Shown: positions 1 to 9,007, counted from the stretch's first letter. The stretch is DNA of 64,000 nt from Chlorobium sp. N1 (GCF_004332115.1 NZ_SJPA01000001.1:310001-374000), one strand, 5' to 3'. Numbers and translations are program-made. The notes: generated from the letters alone by a model not told the origin.

Positions 1-1
1 G

Positions 2-1423
2 CTTACCCGGCTCGCCATCCTGACCGCCCCCGGAAACATGCCGGATGCCTGGAGGCTTCTTGAACAGGCATACCGAATAGCCCCCAGAAACCCCGACGTC
101 CGCTCATTCCGCGGCCAGATCCTGGAACGGATGGGCCGTCGCCAGATGGCTCGCGTGGAGTATGTCGCCGCACACCTGGCCATGCCGGAAAACCCGCTCT
201 ACCGCGAACAGCTTGCTGAATTCTACCGGCGGGGAGGGCAGCTCAAGCTCGCCCTACAGTCATGGTCGAGAGACCTCAACGACCACTCAGCGGATTTCAT
301 CAGGCTGAAAGCGCTCTTCTGGAGCAAGATGGCGGCACCAGCCACGATCGAAAAGGCCGATAAAGCAGACCTGTTCGGACAGCTGACGCCAGTGGTCCTC
401 TATCTGCAAGAGCTTCCCGAAGGCGTATACTGGGACGAAAAGCGGTACAACTCGGAAGTCAACGCCCGTGAGGCGTTTATCGAACAGCGCCAGGAGATCT
501 TCTGGCTCCGTATAGTGCAACTGCTCAAAGACGGCGAAGAAGAAAACGCCTACAACCTGATCCTCTCCCATCCCTTCAAACGCTCATCCTGGAACCCCGA
601 TATCGAGCGGGCCATCGAACAGGTTCTCGCCTTCCGCCTCGAACACCCGCAGCCGATCGACATCGACTCGTTTTTTTCCGCCCTGCAAAAAGGCCGCAGG
701 CGCCACCAGCTCTTCACCCAGCTCGAGAGCATGGCCAATGGAGGGAAATCATCCCCCGAGCTCGCCCGCCTCATGAAAAGCCGGGAAGCCTTCGCTGCCG
801 TCTTCATGGCGGGAGGCTGGATTGAAGCCGCCCTGCAGCTGCACGCCATGGAAAAAATACCCGATGATTTCCCCGACTGGGTCGCTTACGGGATGACACA
901 GTCGCTTCGTTTCAACCGGGGAAACAGTGAAGCCCTCGCATTTGCCCGCAAACAGCCCGAAACCGAAAGCCTGAAGCTGCTCTCCGCAGAGCTCATGCTG
1001 GCAAACAACGAAGCCGATGCCGGCATTGCCGAACTCGAAACGCTTACCAGCCGAAATTCGGCAATAGGCTATCGGGCCGCCTGGCTGTTGAGCCTTGCTC
1101 GACTGGAGAAGAAAGAGCCCCAGAAAGCCAGAGCAGCCCTGGAAAGCCAGCCGGCGCTGAGCCAGAGTACGGCGGGCCGGGAGATCCGTGCACGGATCCT
1201 GCTCGCCGAAGGCAAAACCGCCGAGGCGCGTGGCCTTTACGAAAGCATCGCCGATGCGTCGAATGAGGCAAGAGGCTACCTCGCAAAAGTGGCATTCCGT
1301 GAACAAGAGTTGGAAAAGGCCAGAAAACTCACCCTGGAACTGCAACGGGAATTTCCCGACAACATGCAGTTGAGGAGAAACCTCATGACCATCGAAAAAG
1401 CTGAAGCGGACAGGTCAAAATGA
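2..1423 (+). CDS. TPR-type protein of exosortase cluster, 5'-truncated
   Basis: The reading frame is open from the first bases of the window (reading LTRLAILTAPGN before the first Met at 38), so the true start lies upstream and only the C-terminal part (about 470 residues) is present. The protein is rich in Ala, Leu and Glu and looks all-helical, with tetratricopeptide-like units near its start (LLEQAYRIAPRNPDVRSFRG) and at its end (AKVAFREQELEKARKLTLEL). TPR proteins often accompany exosortase loci, where they probably help export or assemble extracellular polysaccharide or sorted proteins. Its stop overlaps the exosortase start by an ATGA, so the two are translationally coupled. No specific family could be named. 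Confidence 0.75.
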   Translation, partial: LTRLAILTAPGNMPDAWRLLEQAYRIAPRNPDVRSFRGQILERMGRRQMARVEYVAAHLAMPENPLYREQLAEFYRRGGQLKLALQSWSRDLNDHSADFIRLKALFWSKMAAPATIEKADKADLFGQLTPVVLYLQELPEGVYWDEKRYNSEVNAREAFIEQRQEIFWLRIVQLLKDGEEENAYNLILSHPFKRSSWNPDIERAIEQVLAFRLEHPQPIDIDSFFSALQKGRRRHQLFTQLESMANGGKSSPELARLMKSREAFAAVFMAGGWIEAALQLHAMEKIPDDFPDWVAYGMTQSLRFNRGNSEALAFARKQPETESLKLLSAELMLANNEADAGIAELETLTSRNSAIGYRAAWLLSLARLEKKEPQKARAALESQPALSQSTAGREIRARILLAEGKTAEARGLYESIADASNEARGYLAKVAFREQELEKARKLTLELQREFPDNMQLRRNLMTIEKAEADRSK

Positions 1424-2232
1424 GCAAACGCGATATTCCCGTCATCATGCTTCTGGCCCTGATGGCCGCCTTCATCTGGTTGCGTGACCTCTCCTGGACC
1501 GACCAGCCTGCAGACAGCCTGCCGATACTGCTCTCCCTTCCCCTGTTCGTGTGGCTCGGGGCCCCCTGGAAACTGCAGCCAGGCCCCCTCAGGCTTTCAT
1601 CGAAAGGGCTGATCCTCATCATGACAAGTCTCGTGACCGGAGTGGCAACAGGGTGGAGCCTCATGCTTGCCGTCGGATGGACTGCCCTGCTCTGGATCTG
1701 GTTATCGGCCAGGCTTGCGCCTGAAGGGCGACAGCGTGTCCGAAAACTGCTGATCCTGCCACTGATGGCATTCCCGTGGTTGCTCCTTGACGCGCACGCT
1801 GTGGGGTGGTGGTTCCGGCTCTCAGGCAGCTGGGCGGCCGGGGAGTTTTTCTCCCTGATCGGCTTCAATGCAGTGCACGAAGGGACACGGGTGCTGGTAG
1901 AGGGCCTGCCCATCGATGTCAGTCCCGCCTGTTCCGGCATCAACGCCCTGCAATCGATGCTCATTGCAGGTTCGTCGCTTGCCTACATCATCCTTGGCCA
2001 CCACCCGGCCTACTGGCTCAACCTTCCCCTCCTCATCGTCATCTCCTGGATTGCCAACACGCTGCGCATCATCACCATCACCTTCGCAGCGCTCGTCGTC
2101 TCGCCGGAATTCGCGTCCGGAGTGTTCCACGGGTGGGGCGGCTGGAGCGTCCTGCTCCTCATGTTCGGCCTCAGCTGGGTCCTGTTCACCCTGCAGCGCA
2201 ACACCCTCATAGAGAAATCCGCTCGGCAATGA
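1420..2232 (+). CDS. Exosortase/archaeosortase family membrane transpeptidase
   Basis: A 270-residue polytopic membrane protein of the EpsH/exosortase family, predicted to cleave and re-attach proteins carrying a PEP-CTERM-like C-terminal signal. The family's catalytic residues are visible: Cys171 in SPACSGI, Arg216 in NTLRI and His237 in GVFHGWGG, each within or next to a hydrophobic segment. About eight membrane helices can be read along the chain. It is the short form without a fused EpsI domain; a separate EpsI-like gene follows at 2708. It overlaps both neighbours by ATGA junctions, indicating one operon. No PEP-CTERM substrate is seen in this window, so the sorting signal is unknown. 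The subfamily (Xrt letter) cannot be assigned by eye. Confidence 0.9.
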   Translation: MSKRDIPVIMLLALMAAFIWLRDLSWTDQPADSLPILLSLPLFVWLGAPWKLQPGPLRLSSKGLILIMTSLVTGVATGWSLMLAVGWTALLWIWLSARLAPEGRQRVRKLLILPLMAFPWLLLDAHAVGWWFRLSGSWAAGEFFSLIGFNAVHEGTRVLVEGLPIDVSPACSGINALQSMLIAGSSLAYIILGHHPAYWLNLPLLIVISWIANTLRIITITFAALVVSPEFASGVFHGWGGWSVLLLMFGLSWVLFTLQRNTLIEKSARQ

Positions 2233-2711
2233 CACCCGGCCACCGAACAACAGGAGCAAGAGCGGCCATTACGCTCTGGAGCCTCTGGCAGGCCCGCGAC
2301 CTTCTGGGGGCATGGCAACATTCCGGATACGACCGATACGGATGGCTGGTGCTGCTGGTCTGGTGCGCGCCCCTTTTCATCTTCCGCCTCTCCGGGAAGC
2401 CGCAGAACATCGCAGAATCCCAGGACATGCGCATGTTGCCGATAGCGCTGCTGCTCACGCTGGCCGGTCAGATCGGATCACTGCACATACTCCAGCACGC
2501 CGGCCTGGCGGTGGCCCTGGCAAGCTGGCTCCCTTTCTCGCCCCTGCAGTTGCTCTGGACGCTCTCCGCGCTGACCTGGATGCCCGCCTACGGCTGGATC
2601 GGCAGCAGACTTTTTTACGAGCACATCCTCACGGCAAGAATGCTGCCGGCCGTTATGATATCGGGCGCTTTTGCCCTCATGCTTGCAAACAGAAAAACAA
2701 AGACAACGTGA
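2229..2711 (+). CDS. Unknown membrane protein between exosortase and EpsI-like gene
   Basis: A 160-residue hydrophobic protein starting at the ATG that overlaps the exosortase stop (ATGA). Roughly four membrane segments are apparent, for example WLVLLVWCAPLFIFRL, LPIALLLTLAGQIG and MLPAVMISGAFALML. I recognise no catalytic motif or named family. Its position, overlapping both the exosortase and the EpsI-like gene, implies a role in the same sorting or polysaccharide system, perhaps as an accessory subunit. The alternative ORF reading that extends upstream in this frame is antisense-free but overlaps the exosortase heavily, so the coupled ATG is preferred. Confidence 0.65.
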   Translation: MTPGHRTTGARAAITLWSLWQARDLLGAWQHSGYDRYGWLVLLVWCAPLFIFRLSGKPQNIAESQDMRMLPIALLLTLAGQIGSLHILQHAGLAVALASWLPFSPLQLLWTLSALTWMPAYGWIGSRLFYEHILTARMLPAVMISGAFALMLANRKTKTT

Positions 2712-3295
2712 ACAAGCGCGAAAACATTATGCTTTGGATGGCACTCGTCGCGGCGATGATTTTCGGAACGGCAGTGGAATGGCACGGCCCGAACGTCTCA
2801 AGGAATCAGATTGCGGCACTGCCTTCCGAAGGATATGCGTTTTCGAGCCGCGCCATCCCGCTCTCCCCCGAGGAAACCGAATTCTATGGCCAGGCCAGGG
2901 TGATGAAACGGCTCTACCGGTGCAGAAGCGATGCGTTCATCCTCATCGCCCTTGACGGCTCGGCCAACCGTCACGCCGTCCATGATCCGCTCTACTGCCT
3001 CAAGGGCAGCGGATGGGAAATCACGGACAGAAGAGCGCTGGCCGTCGATGGCGGAACGGCCGAACGCCTCACGCTCTCCGGTCACGGAGAGCGCAGGCAG
3101 GCTGTCTTCTGGTTTTCAGACGGCTTTTCCCGCCATCCCTCCGTTCTCCGCTACTGGCTGCAGACCACGCTCCGCAGAATGACCTTCGGCCGGTCCGGCA
3201 ACGAACCGGTAATGGTGATCCTCCAGTCGGCAGGCAATGAACCGCCTGACTGGAGGATGCTGCTCGACCGATGCCTGTTCCTCTATGAGATCTAG
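2708..3295 (+). CDS. EpsI-like exosortase-associated protein
   Basis: A 195-residue protein with one N-terminal membrane segment (MLWMALVAAMIFGTAVEW) followed by a soluble extracytoplasmic domain. The stretch His89-Ala-Val-His92-Asp-Pro-Leu-Tyr-Cys97-Leu-Lys-Gly resembles the H-x-P-x-x-C-Y-x-x-x-G-W core of EpsI (DUF3485) proteins, which are either fused to or encoded beside exosortases. The start is the GTG at 2708, which overlaps the preceding stop (GTGA); ATG 2729 is a less coupled alternative. It is the last gene of the operon; the next gene (3309) is convergent, with 13 bases between them. Family assignment rests on this one motif and the context. Confidence 0.6.
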   Translation: MNKRENIMLWMALVAAMIFGTAVEWHGPNVSRNQIAALPSEGYAFSSRAIPLSPEETEFYGQARVMKRLYRCRSDAFILIALDGSANRHAVHDPLYCLKGSGWEITDRRALAVDGGTAERLTLSGHGERRQAVFWFSDGFSRHPSVLRYWLQTTLRRMTFGRSGNEPVMVILQSAGNEPPDWRMLLDRCLFLYEI

Positions 3296-3308
3296 GTTCA
3301 GCCTGCAC

Positions 3309-5642
3309 CTACAATGGCAGCGACAGGGTAAAGACAGTCCCTCCTTCAGGAGGACAGTTGAACGTAAGGGTTCCCCCGTGCTTCCGAACGATATCGAACG
3401 AGATGCTCAGCCCCAGGCCGGTACCGAGCCCCTGATCTTTAGTTGTAAAAAACGGGGTATACACTTCGCTTCCGATCGATTCATCGATGCCCGGGCCGTC
3501 ATCACCCACGCTGCAATACACCCATCGGGCATCGTACCAGGTTGTGATGATGACGGATCCCGGACTGCTCCGCTGCTGGGACTTGATGGCCTGCAAACTG
3601 TTCAGGATCAGATTCAGCAACACCTGGCCGATCTGCGAGGGATTGCATTCGACCTCGGGCACCGTTGCGGACTCCACCCGCAGATCGGCAACCCCCTTGC
3701 TTTCATGTGCGGCAAGCATCACGGCATCCTGAACAACCCTGTTGATGTCCGATAAAATGCGGGTATCGGTGATGCTCTTGAACGAGAGACTCCGCATACT
3801 CCTTGTAATGCCAGTGATGCGCTCGACCCCCTGGCGTGTCGCGGCAAGCTGCTTCGGCAGATCGACAAGGAGGCCATCAAGGTCAAGAGCGTGCTCCATG
3901 CTCCGGATCTTTCCGGTCAGTTCAGTCGACTGCCCCGCCCGCTCGACACCTTCAAGCAATTCACGATAGTGTCCAAGAAGTGCCGCAAGCTCCGTGTAGT
4001 CAGCCTCAAGGCTCGAAACGTTGAGGCTGATGAAATTGAGCGGGTTGTTGATTTCATGCGTAATGCCAGCAGCAAGCTTGCCGATCATCTCCATCTTGCT
4101 GGCGTGCTCAATCTGGGCGTGCAAAGCCTTCTGGCGATCGAAAAACAGCTTGTTCTCAATAATGTCCCATGCCTGGTCCCCAATGGCTGAGACCCATCTG
4201 GCATCCTCTTCCGAATAAGGCTCTTCCTTGTTTCCAACCCCCAGTATCGCCTTGACGACGTTGTCGCGGATAATGGGAACGACCAGCTCACGAACTACCT
4301 CCGGATGGCCCTCGGGAATCCCCTTTCTCCCGGGAAGCGTATGATAGTCGTTATGAATCACCGCCCGTTTCTCCTTCACGGCATCAGCCCAGACGCCGGG
4401 ATTGCGCGGTGAATGTGAAGCGCCTCCCTTCATCCGGCAGCGAGACTCTGCCGTCCGTGTCGACCATGCCTGAGGAAGGACATAGCCCTGGACTTCATCG
4501 ATAAAATGGAAAAAACCCATCGAACTGCCGGTCCAGCGTTCTGCCTCGTCGATCGTTTCCCGTAGAATCCTGCCGACGGGTACGTTGTGCGCCAACTGCA
4601 CCTGTGCAAGGCGGAAAGCGGAAAGACGCTCGAAATGTCCGAGAAGAACATCCTTCCTTTCCTGGGCTTCGCATCGCTGTTTTTCGAGCTCCATGGCATA
4701 AAGATGCAACGCGACAGCGTCGGCAAGATCGACAAGCAGTGCCTGCTCGATATGATCGGAAACGTACTTGGCCGGAACGGAGACCGTCAACCAGCCATAG
4801 GTTCTCCCGTCATGGGAAATCTGCACACACAGGCCGCCACGCCCGGCATACCCCTTCGAAAGCGGACAGGCGCTGCAGCTCACCGCAGGCGTATCGATGA
4901 TCTGAAGCCCGTTCTGAATGAGTGCCTGGCGAGCACAATCGGGCATCCGGCCCTTACGAAGCAGTACGTGCATTTTTGCAAACCGCTCCTCCTTGAATCC
5001 TGCGTGGAAGACCTCCCCGTCAAGAAGACCATCATCACCGACAAGCGCAATCCATGCGTTGAAGACGCCCTGCTTGTCGACCAGCTCTCGGCACACGGCC
5101 CCAAGCAGTGCCTCACGGCTTTTTGCCCGGGAAAGGTATTTGTTGATGCTCAAAAGGGCCGCGCCAACCCTGTTTTTATAGGACACGTCACCTAAAGCAT
5201 CCTGACGACCCTCACTATAGGAAAACACCAGCGCAACGGCTTGAAGGGCATCGTGCTCTTCGACGGTAAACTGATGCGGCTCGCCGGAAAGCATCATGAT
5301 ACAGCCGCTCTCTTCCCCGCGGAAGCTTACCGGAATGCTGACGACATGCTCAAGGCCGAAACGGCTGATCGCCCAGCGCCGCATCGCCTCACATCCGGCA
5401 TCCTTCGGCAGGCACTCTCCAATGAGAGAGGTTTCGATATTGTAGCCGGAAGCCAGATACCCCTCATCCGTAGAATTCTTGTAGCGGAAATACAGGGCAA
5501 CCCGGCTGCCGCTCAGTTCGCAGACCTTGCGGCTCAGCACCCGGAGATTTTCAGAGAATGAAGGAGTCAGCTCAGAGAGGACGTCCTGCAGAAAAGTGTA
5601 GCATCGCCTTCTGGAGCCATCGAATACAAGGGTATTGGACAT
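3309..5642 (-). CDS. Multi-GAF sensor histidine kinase
   Basis: A 777-residue soluble hybrid-free histidine kinase. Three GAF-like regions are apparent: about 20-145, 165-315 and 345-500, the last with the GFFHFIDE and PGRKGIPEGHP signatures of GAF modules seen in PAS/GAF kinases. The HisKA helix carries the phospho-acceptor His529 in GITHEINNPLNF, followed by an HATPase domain with N box NLILNSLQ, DDGPGID and GLGTGLGLS motifs. No membrane segment or receiver domain is present, so it should sense a cytoplasmic signal. Cys236, 256, 259 and 272 cluster in the second GAF region. It is followed on the same strand by nothing; the kinase gene at 5666 lies immediately upstream (23 bases), suggesting co-transcription. 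Confidence 0.9.
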   Translation of the reverse strand: MSNTLVFDGSRRRCYTFLQDVLSELTPSFSENLRVLSRKVCELSGSRVALYFRYKNSTDEGYLASGYNIETSLIGECLPKDAGCEAMRRWAISRFGLEHVVSIPVSFRGEESGCIMMLSGEPHQFTVEEHDALQAVALVFSYSEGRQDALGDVSYKNRVGAALLSINKYLSRAKSREALLGAVCRELVDKQGVFNAWIALVGDDGLLDGEVFHAGFKEERFAKMHVLLRKGRMPDCARQALIQNGLQIIDTPAVSCSACPLSKGYAGRGGLCVQISHDGRTYGWLTVSVPAKYVSDHIEQALLVDLADAVALHLYAMELEKQRCEAQERKDVLLGHFERLSAFRLAQVQLAHNVPVGRILRETIDEAERWTGSSMGFFHFIDEVQGYVLPQAWSTRTAESRCRMKGGASHSPRNPGVWADAVKEKRAVIHNDYHTLPGRKGIPEGHPEVVRELVVPIIRDNVVKAILGVGNKEEPYSEEDARWVSAIGDQAWDIIENKLFFDRQKALHAQIEHASKMEMIGKLAAGITHEINNPLNFISLNVSSLEADYTELAALLGHYRELLEGVERAGQSTELTGKIRSMEHALDLDGLLVDLPKQLAATRQGVERITGITRSMRSLSFKSITDTRILSDINRVVQDAVMLAAHESKGVADLRVESATVPEVECNPSQIGQVLLNLILNSLQAIKSQQRSSPGSVIITTWYDARWVYCSVGDDGPGIDESIGSEVYTPFFTTKDQGLGTGLGLSISFDIVRKHGGTLTFNCPPEGGTVFTLSLPL

Positions 5643-5665
5643 GAAATGGGGGTTGGACCGTTACA

Positions 5666-6787
5666 TCATTCGAGACCGGCGCCGGAGGCTGTTTTGGAAA
5701 GAGGCAAATCGACACGGAACACCGATCCCTTGCCGATTTCGCTCTCGACTGCAATGGAACCGTTGTTTTTCCCGATAATCTCCCGCGAAATGGACAGGCC
5801 GAGGCCGTATCCGTCATTCTGAATACCGGTGCGCTGCACACGGTAAAACCGGTCGAAAATATGCGGCAGGTCTGCCGCGGAAATGCCAATGCCCGAATCA
5901 CGGACCTCCACGCTGACCACCGAGTTCAGTCGATCGACGAAAGCCCTCAGTTCGACACTACCCTCCGCAGGCGTATGCATCAAGGCATTGTCGACAATAT
6001 TTATCAGCGCCCTCTTTACGGCATCGGGCGCCACGAAAGCGTTCAACCCATCATCTTTCAGGTTCAGGCGCAGGACCACCCTCTTCCGTGCGGCGGCATC
6101 AGCCAATCCGCCCACCAGCTCTTCGAGCAATCCGCCGATGTCGACAAGGCGACGCTTATCAAGCGATGCGGATCCCTTGATGCGCGAAAGAGAAAGCACG
6201 TCCTCGACCAGCGAGGAAATCTTCAGGGTCTCGACGTTGAGAATGGAAAGGAACTCCTTCATCTGTTCGGTGTCAATGACCGTCGAATCCTGTCGAAGGA
6301 TATTGCTGAAGCCAAGGATGCTGAAGAGCGCGGTACGCAGCTCATGGGAAAACGTGGCAATGAACTCTTCCGTCTGCCGGATTGCTGTTCGGTAGCCCTG
6401 CATGGCTTCGAGAACGCCCGTAACGTCCCGAGCGGCAAGATGGATGAACGCCTCGCCATCGATCACGTGCCTGCCAAGATCGACATGGAGATCGACCGTG
6501 ACGCCATCAAGCCTCCTGCACTGCCACTCCACAGAGGCGGCCTCGCCATCCTCGACAGCCTTCAGCAACGCCAGCGCTTCCTGATATTCATCGCCTGACT
6601 CGCCACCCCCGAACACAAGAAACGAGAGGATGTCCTTCCCCGCAAGACACTCGGGAGCGGTACAGCCGAAAAGCGAGAGGGCAAGGGTATTTGCATAAAC
6701 GACCTCCCTGCCCTGCTGCAACCACATGGCCGTCGGGGCACCATCGAAAAAAACACGGCAGGATTCAGGGAAAACTTCCTTTGGCAT
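5666..6787 (-). CDS. PAS-domain sensor histidine kinase
   Basis: A 373-residue kinase: a PAS domain (about 10-130; FDGAPTAMWLQQ, GREVVYAN) with a C-terminal PAC-like part, then a HisKA helix with His148 in ATFSHELRTALFSILG and an HATPase domain with NIVDNALMHT, DSGIGIS and GYGLGLSIS motifs. No membrane segments are seen. The start at 6787 is preferred because AAGGAC lies just upstream; the longer frame to 6862 has no better signal. It is transcribed ahead of the GAF kinase at 3309 and divergently from cheD. Its cognate receiver could be the single-domain regulator at 7754. Confidence 0.9.
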   Translation of the reverse strand: MPKEVFPESCRVFFDGAPTAMWLQQGREVVYANTLALSLFGCTAPECLAGKDILSFLVFGGGESGDEYQEALALLKAVEDGEAASVEWQCRRLDGVTVDLHVDLGRHVIDGEAFIHLAARDVTGVLEAMQGYRTAIRQTEEFIATFSHELRTALFSILGFSNILRQDSTVIDTEQMKEFLSILNVETLKISSLVEDVLSLSRIKGSASLDKRRLVDIGGLLEELVGGLADAAARKRVVLRLNLKDDGLNAFVAPDAVKRALINIVDNALMHTPAEGSVELRAFVDRLNSVVSVEVRDSGIGISAADLPHIFDRFYRVQRTGIQNDGYGLGLSISREIIGKNNGSIAVESEIGKGSVFRVDLPLSKTASGAGLE

Positions 6788-7108
6788 AACAGTCCTTTCA
6801 TTGAAACGTTTCCGAAGAGGCCACGGCGATAGGCACATGAAGCCAGATCGAACGTGCCGCACAAGTTAACAAAACAAGGCAATAACGATGCCAATATGAC
6901 GCCATTCCCGATCAGCAAGCCATAGCCCGGCATTTTGCCGCCATTCCGGGAGGTCGCAACAAGGAGAAACCGCTCTCAGCATGCAAGCGATGTCGTAAAG
7001 GAGACTCTCATTGAGAGAGAATTCCTTGGACCCCGGAAAAAACAGTTTCCTCTTAGCGCTCTGCAGCGTATCATATCACTCATACCCGAACACCAATAAC
7101 GAAACCCC
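6788..7108. other. Divergent intergenic region (kinase / cheD)
   Basis: About 320 bases separate the divergently transcribed PAS kinase and cheD genes. The region is richer in A/T than the flanking genes (for example around 6860-6900) and should carry both promoters. I see no convincing ORF, hairpin terminator or operator in it. Confidence 0.5.
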
Positions 7109-7621
7109 ATGACCGGGATGATGATACAGCCTCAGCAGACAGTGGTCTATACCGGTGAAGTGGCGACAACCCGATCAGGGGAGATCCTGATCTCAAGCCC
7201 GCTCGGTTCATGCATCGCCATCTGTGCATACTGCCCCGGAAACCGCGTCGGCGGGCTGGCTCACGTCATGTTGCCGGGCCACCCACCATCGGCTGCGACG
7301 ACCGACAGAAACCGCTATGCCGGTCATGCCCTGAAAACGCTCTTGAACGACATGCGGGAAAAAGGAGCCGAACCCGAAACCCTGCGAGTCTGCCTCATTG
7401 GTGGTGCCAATGTCCTCAAGCGTGAACATGACACGATCCACATCGATAACCTGCACTCCCTGACGGCAATCCTTGAAAATGCGGGAATTCCGGTCTGCTG
7501 CAGTTCGACGGGTGGATTTGAACGGATGATCGCACGCCTCGACACGCAAAACGGAATCCTCTTCCAGAGCATCGGCAACAGCCCGGAAACGCGACTTTTC
7601 GACTTCCACTCAACCCATTGA
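7109..7621 (+). CDS. cheD: CheD-like chemoreceptor glutamine deamidase
   Basis: A 170-residue CheD family protein. CheD deamidates (and can demethylate) glutamines on methyl-accepting receptors and binds CheC. The catalytic Cys35 in LGSCIAIC and His52 in LAHVMLPG are present with the 17-residue spacing known from Thermotoga maritima CheD, and the conserved IGGANVL segment follows. What is odd is the setting: the window has no che operon, receptor or flagellar gene, and most green sulfur bacteria are non-flagellated. Here the enzyme sits between sensor kinases and a CheY-like receiver, so it may act on another signalling protein. Two further in-frame ATGs lie four codons downstream, so the start is slightly uncertain. 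Confidence 0.85.
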   Translation: MTGMMIQPQQTVVYTGEVATTRSGEILISSPLGSCIAICAYCPGNRVGGLAHVMLPGHPPSAATTDRNRYAGHALKTLLNDMREKGAEPETLRVCLIGGANVLKREHDTIHIDNLHSLTAILENAGIPVCCSSTGGFERMIARLDTQNGILFQSIGNSPETRLFDFHSTH

Positions 7622-7753
7622 GCCCTGAACCTGCATTTCCATGCCCGCCATACGCAGGCCGCATTTAGGTTTTTACCTTTAGAGAGCCTACATTGAAAAC
7701 AGAATAGCTTAGGCGATCCGCCCTATCTGTAAAAAAAATTGCCCCATGCGGCC

Positions 7754-8161
7754 ATGTCAAACAAAACCATCCTGCTCGTAGAAGACGAGCCCCACACCAA
7801 ACGGCTGATATCGTACCTGCTCTCAACCAACGGCTTCAAGGTGCTGCTTACTGAAAACGGCAAAGAAGCGCTCGAGGTCTGTTCTGAAAACACCCCGGAC
7901 CTGATCCTTTCGGACGTCATGATGCCGGTCATGGACGGGCTGGAACTTCGCAGGAGAGTCCTTCAGGAGGACCGGCTGAAGGATATCCCCTTCGTGTTCC
8001 TTTCAGCCAGGGCCCAGACCCATGAAATCATCAATGCCGAAAAGCTCAAGCCAAGCGCCTACATCACAAAACCCGTCGAGCCCGACGAAATCACAAGCAT
8101 CATCAACAATATCCTTGATGAAAAAAGCCCCGCCGCCGGCCATGGCATAGCGGAAGCCTGA
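7754..8161 (+). CDS. Single-domain (CheY-like) response regulator
   Basis: A 135-residue receiver domain without an output domain. The acidic pair Glu10-Asp11, phospho-acceptor Asp54 in LILSDVMMP, the Ser of FLSAR and Lys106 in YITKPV are all in place. The start at 7754 gives the standard N-terminus MSNKTILLVEDE. It lies 132 bases downstream of cheD and close to two histidine kinases, which makes a phosphorelay among these proteins plausible. Output must be through protein-protein contact. A few C-terminal residues extend past the last helix and are not conserved. Confidence 0.9.
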   Translation: MSNKTILLVEDEPHTKRLISYLLSTNGFKVLLTENGKEALEVCSENTPDLILSDVMMPVMDGLELRRRVLQEDRLKDIPFVFLSARAQTHEIINAEKLKPSAYITKPVEPDEITSIINNILDEKSPAAGHGIAEA

Positions 8162-8215
8162 ACCGGTCACCGGCAGGCAATATGCGGGTAAGATCCGGTA
8201 AAGATCGGGACGGCC

Positions 8216-9007
8216 TCACGCACCGACCATTGCGGTAAAAAAGGACATCGACTGCTGCAGGCAGCCGAAACTGTGCTGCTCGACGGGAGGCTCGAGCATG
8301 AGGCGGCAGAGGATGAAGCGGCCGGAAACGGTCGAGAGCTGGAGCACGCCGACGGCCGACCCGACGCCGTAGACCTTCCCGTAGAGGCCGGGTTTCGAGA
8401 TATCCCTGATCTCCCTGACCTCACCGTATATCTTCTGCATATCGGAGGCCGCCTCCATGAACTCCCGGTGCGCCCCGTCCGGCCGGATCCGGATATCTAT
8501 CCCCTCCATCCCCCTGTCGTAGACGAAGACCGTCCCGCGCAGCCGCGGCCCCTCGTAGGAGACGCTCACGCCGAGCCCCGGATTCTCCACCTCGTTGTCG
8601 ATCATGCCGGTAAAATGGAGCCAGCCGAGTTCGTAGGGCAGGGAGAGCCCGACCCGCTCCCCGAGCCAGATCATCGCGATGGGGCTCCTCTCCCCTGCAG
8701 GCACTGCTTTCGAGAGGTCGAAATACATCGAACGCGTCTCCGTAAAAACCTGCTCGCCCTCCACCCGCTTCACCTCGTAGCTCAGCTTCTCCAGAGGGCC
8801 GTAGAGCCCCTTGACGACCTCTTTCGAAATCGAATTCCAGTAAAGCCCGAGCTTCGTGGAGAGGGCGTGGACGACCTCCATTTCGATCCTCGAGGCCGCA
8901 TGGGGATCCCCGACATCGATGATCACGGGATCATCCGGCTCCATGCCCGACCCTCCCGAAATGGGAAGGTCGCGGCCGGTCGCGTTTTTTATGATCTCTT
9001 TCAGCAT
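8216..9007 (-). CDS. Conserved hypothetical protein (unknown family)
   Basis: A 263-residue protein with no signal peptide and no membrane segment. It is a mix of predicted strands and helices (for example VSVSYEGPRLRGTVFVYDRG) and has no motif I recognise. Coding character is good: strong G/C third-position bias and a sharp start and stop that fit between neighbours. The epimerase gene on the same strand ends 24 bases upstream of its start, so the two are probably one operon, hinting at a role connected to surface sugars, but that is context only. Confidence 0.65.
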   Translation of the reverse strand: MLKEIIKNATGRDLPISGGSGMEPDDPVIIDVGDPHAASRIEMEVVHALSTKLGLYWNSISKEVVKGLYGPLEKLSYEVKRVEGEQVFTETRSMYFDLSKAVPAGERSPIAMIWLGERVGLSLPYELGWLHFTGMIDNEVENPGLGVSVSYEGPRLRGTVFVYDRGMEGIDIRIRPDGAHREFMEAASDMQKIYGEVREIRDISKPGLYGKVYGVGSAVGVLQLSTVSGRFILCRLMLEPPVEQHSFGCLQQSMSFFTAMVGA

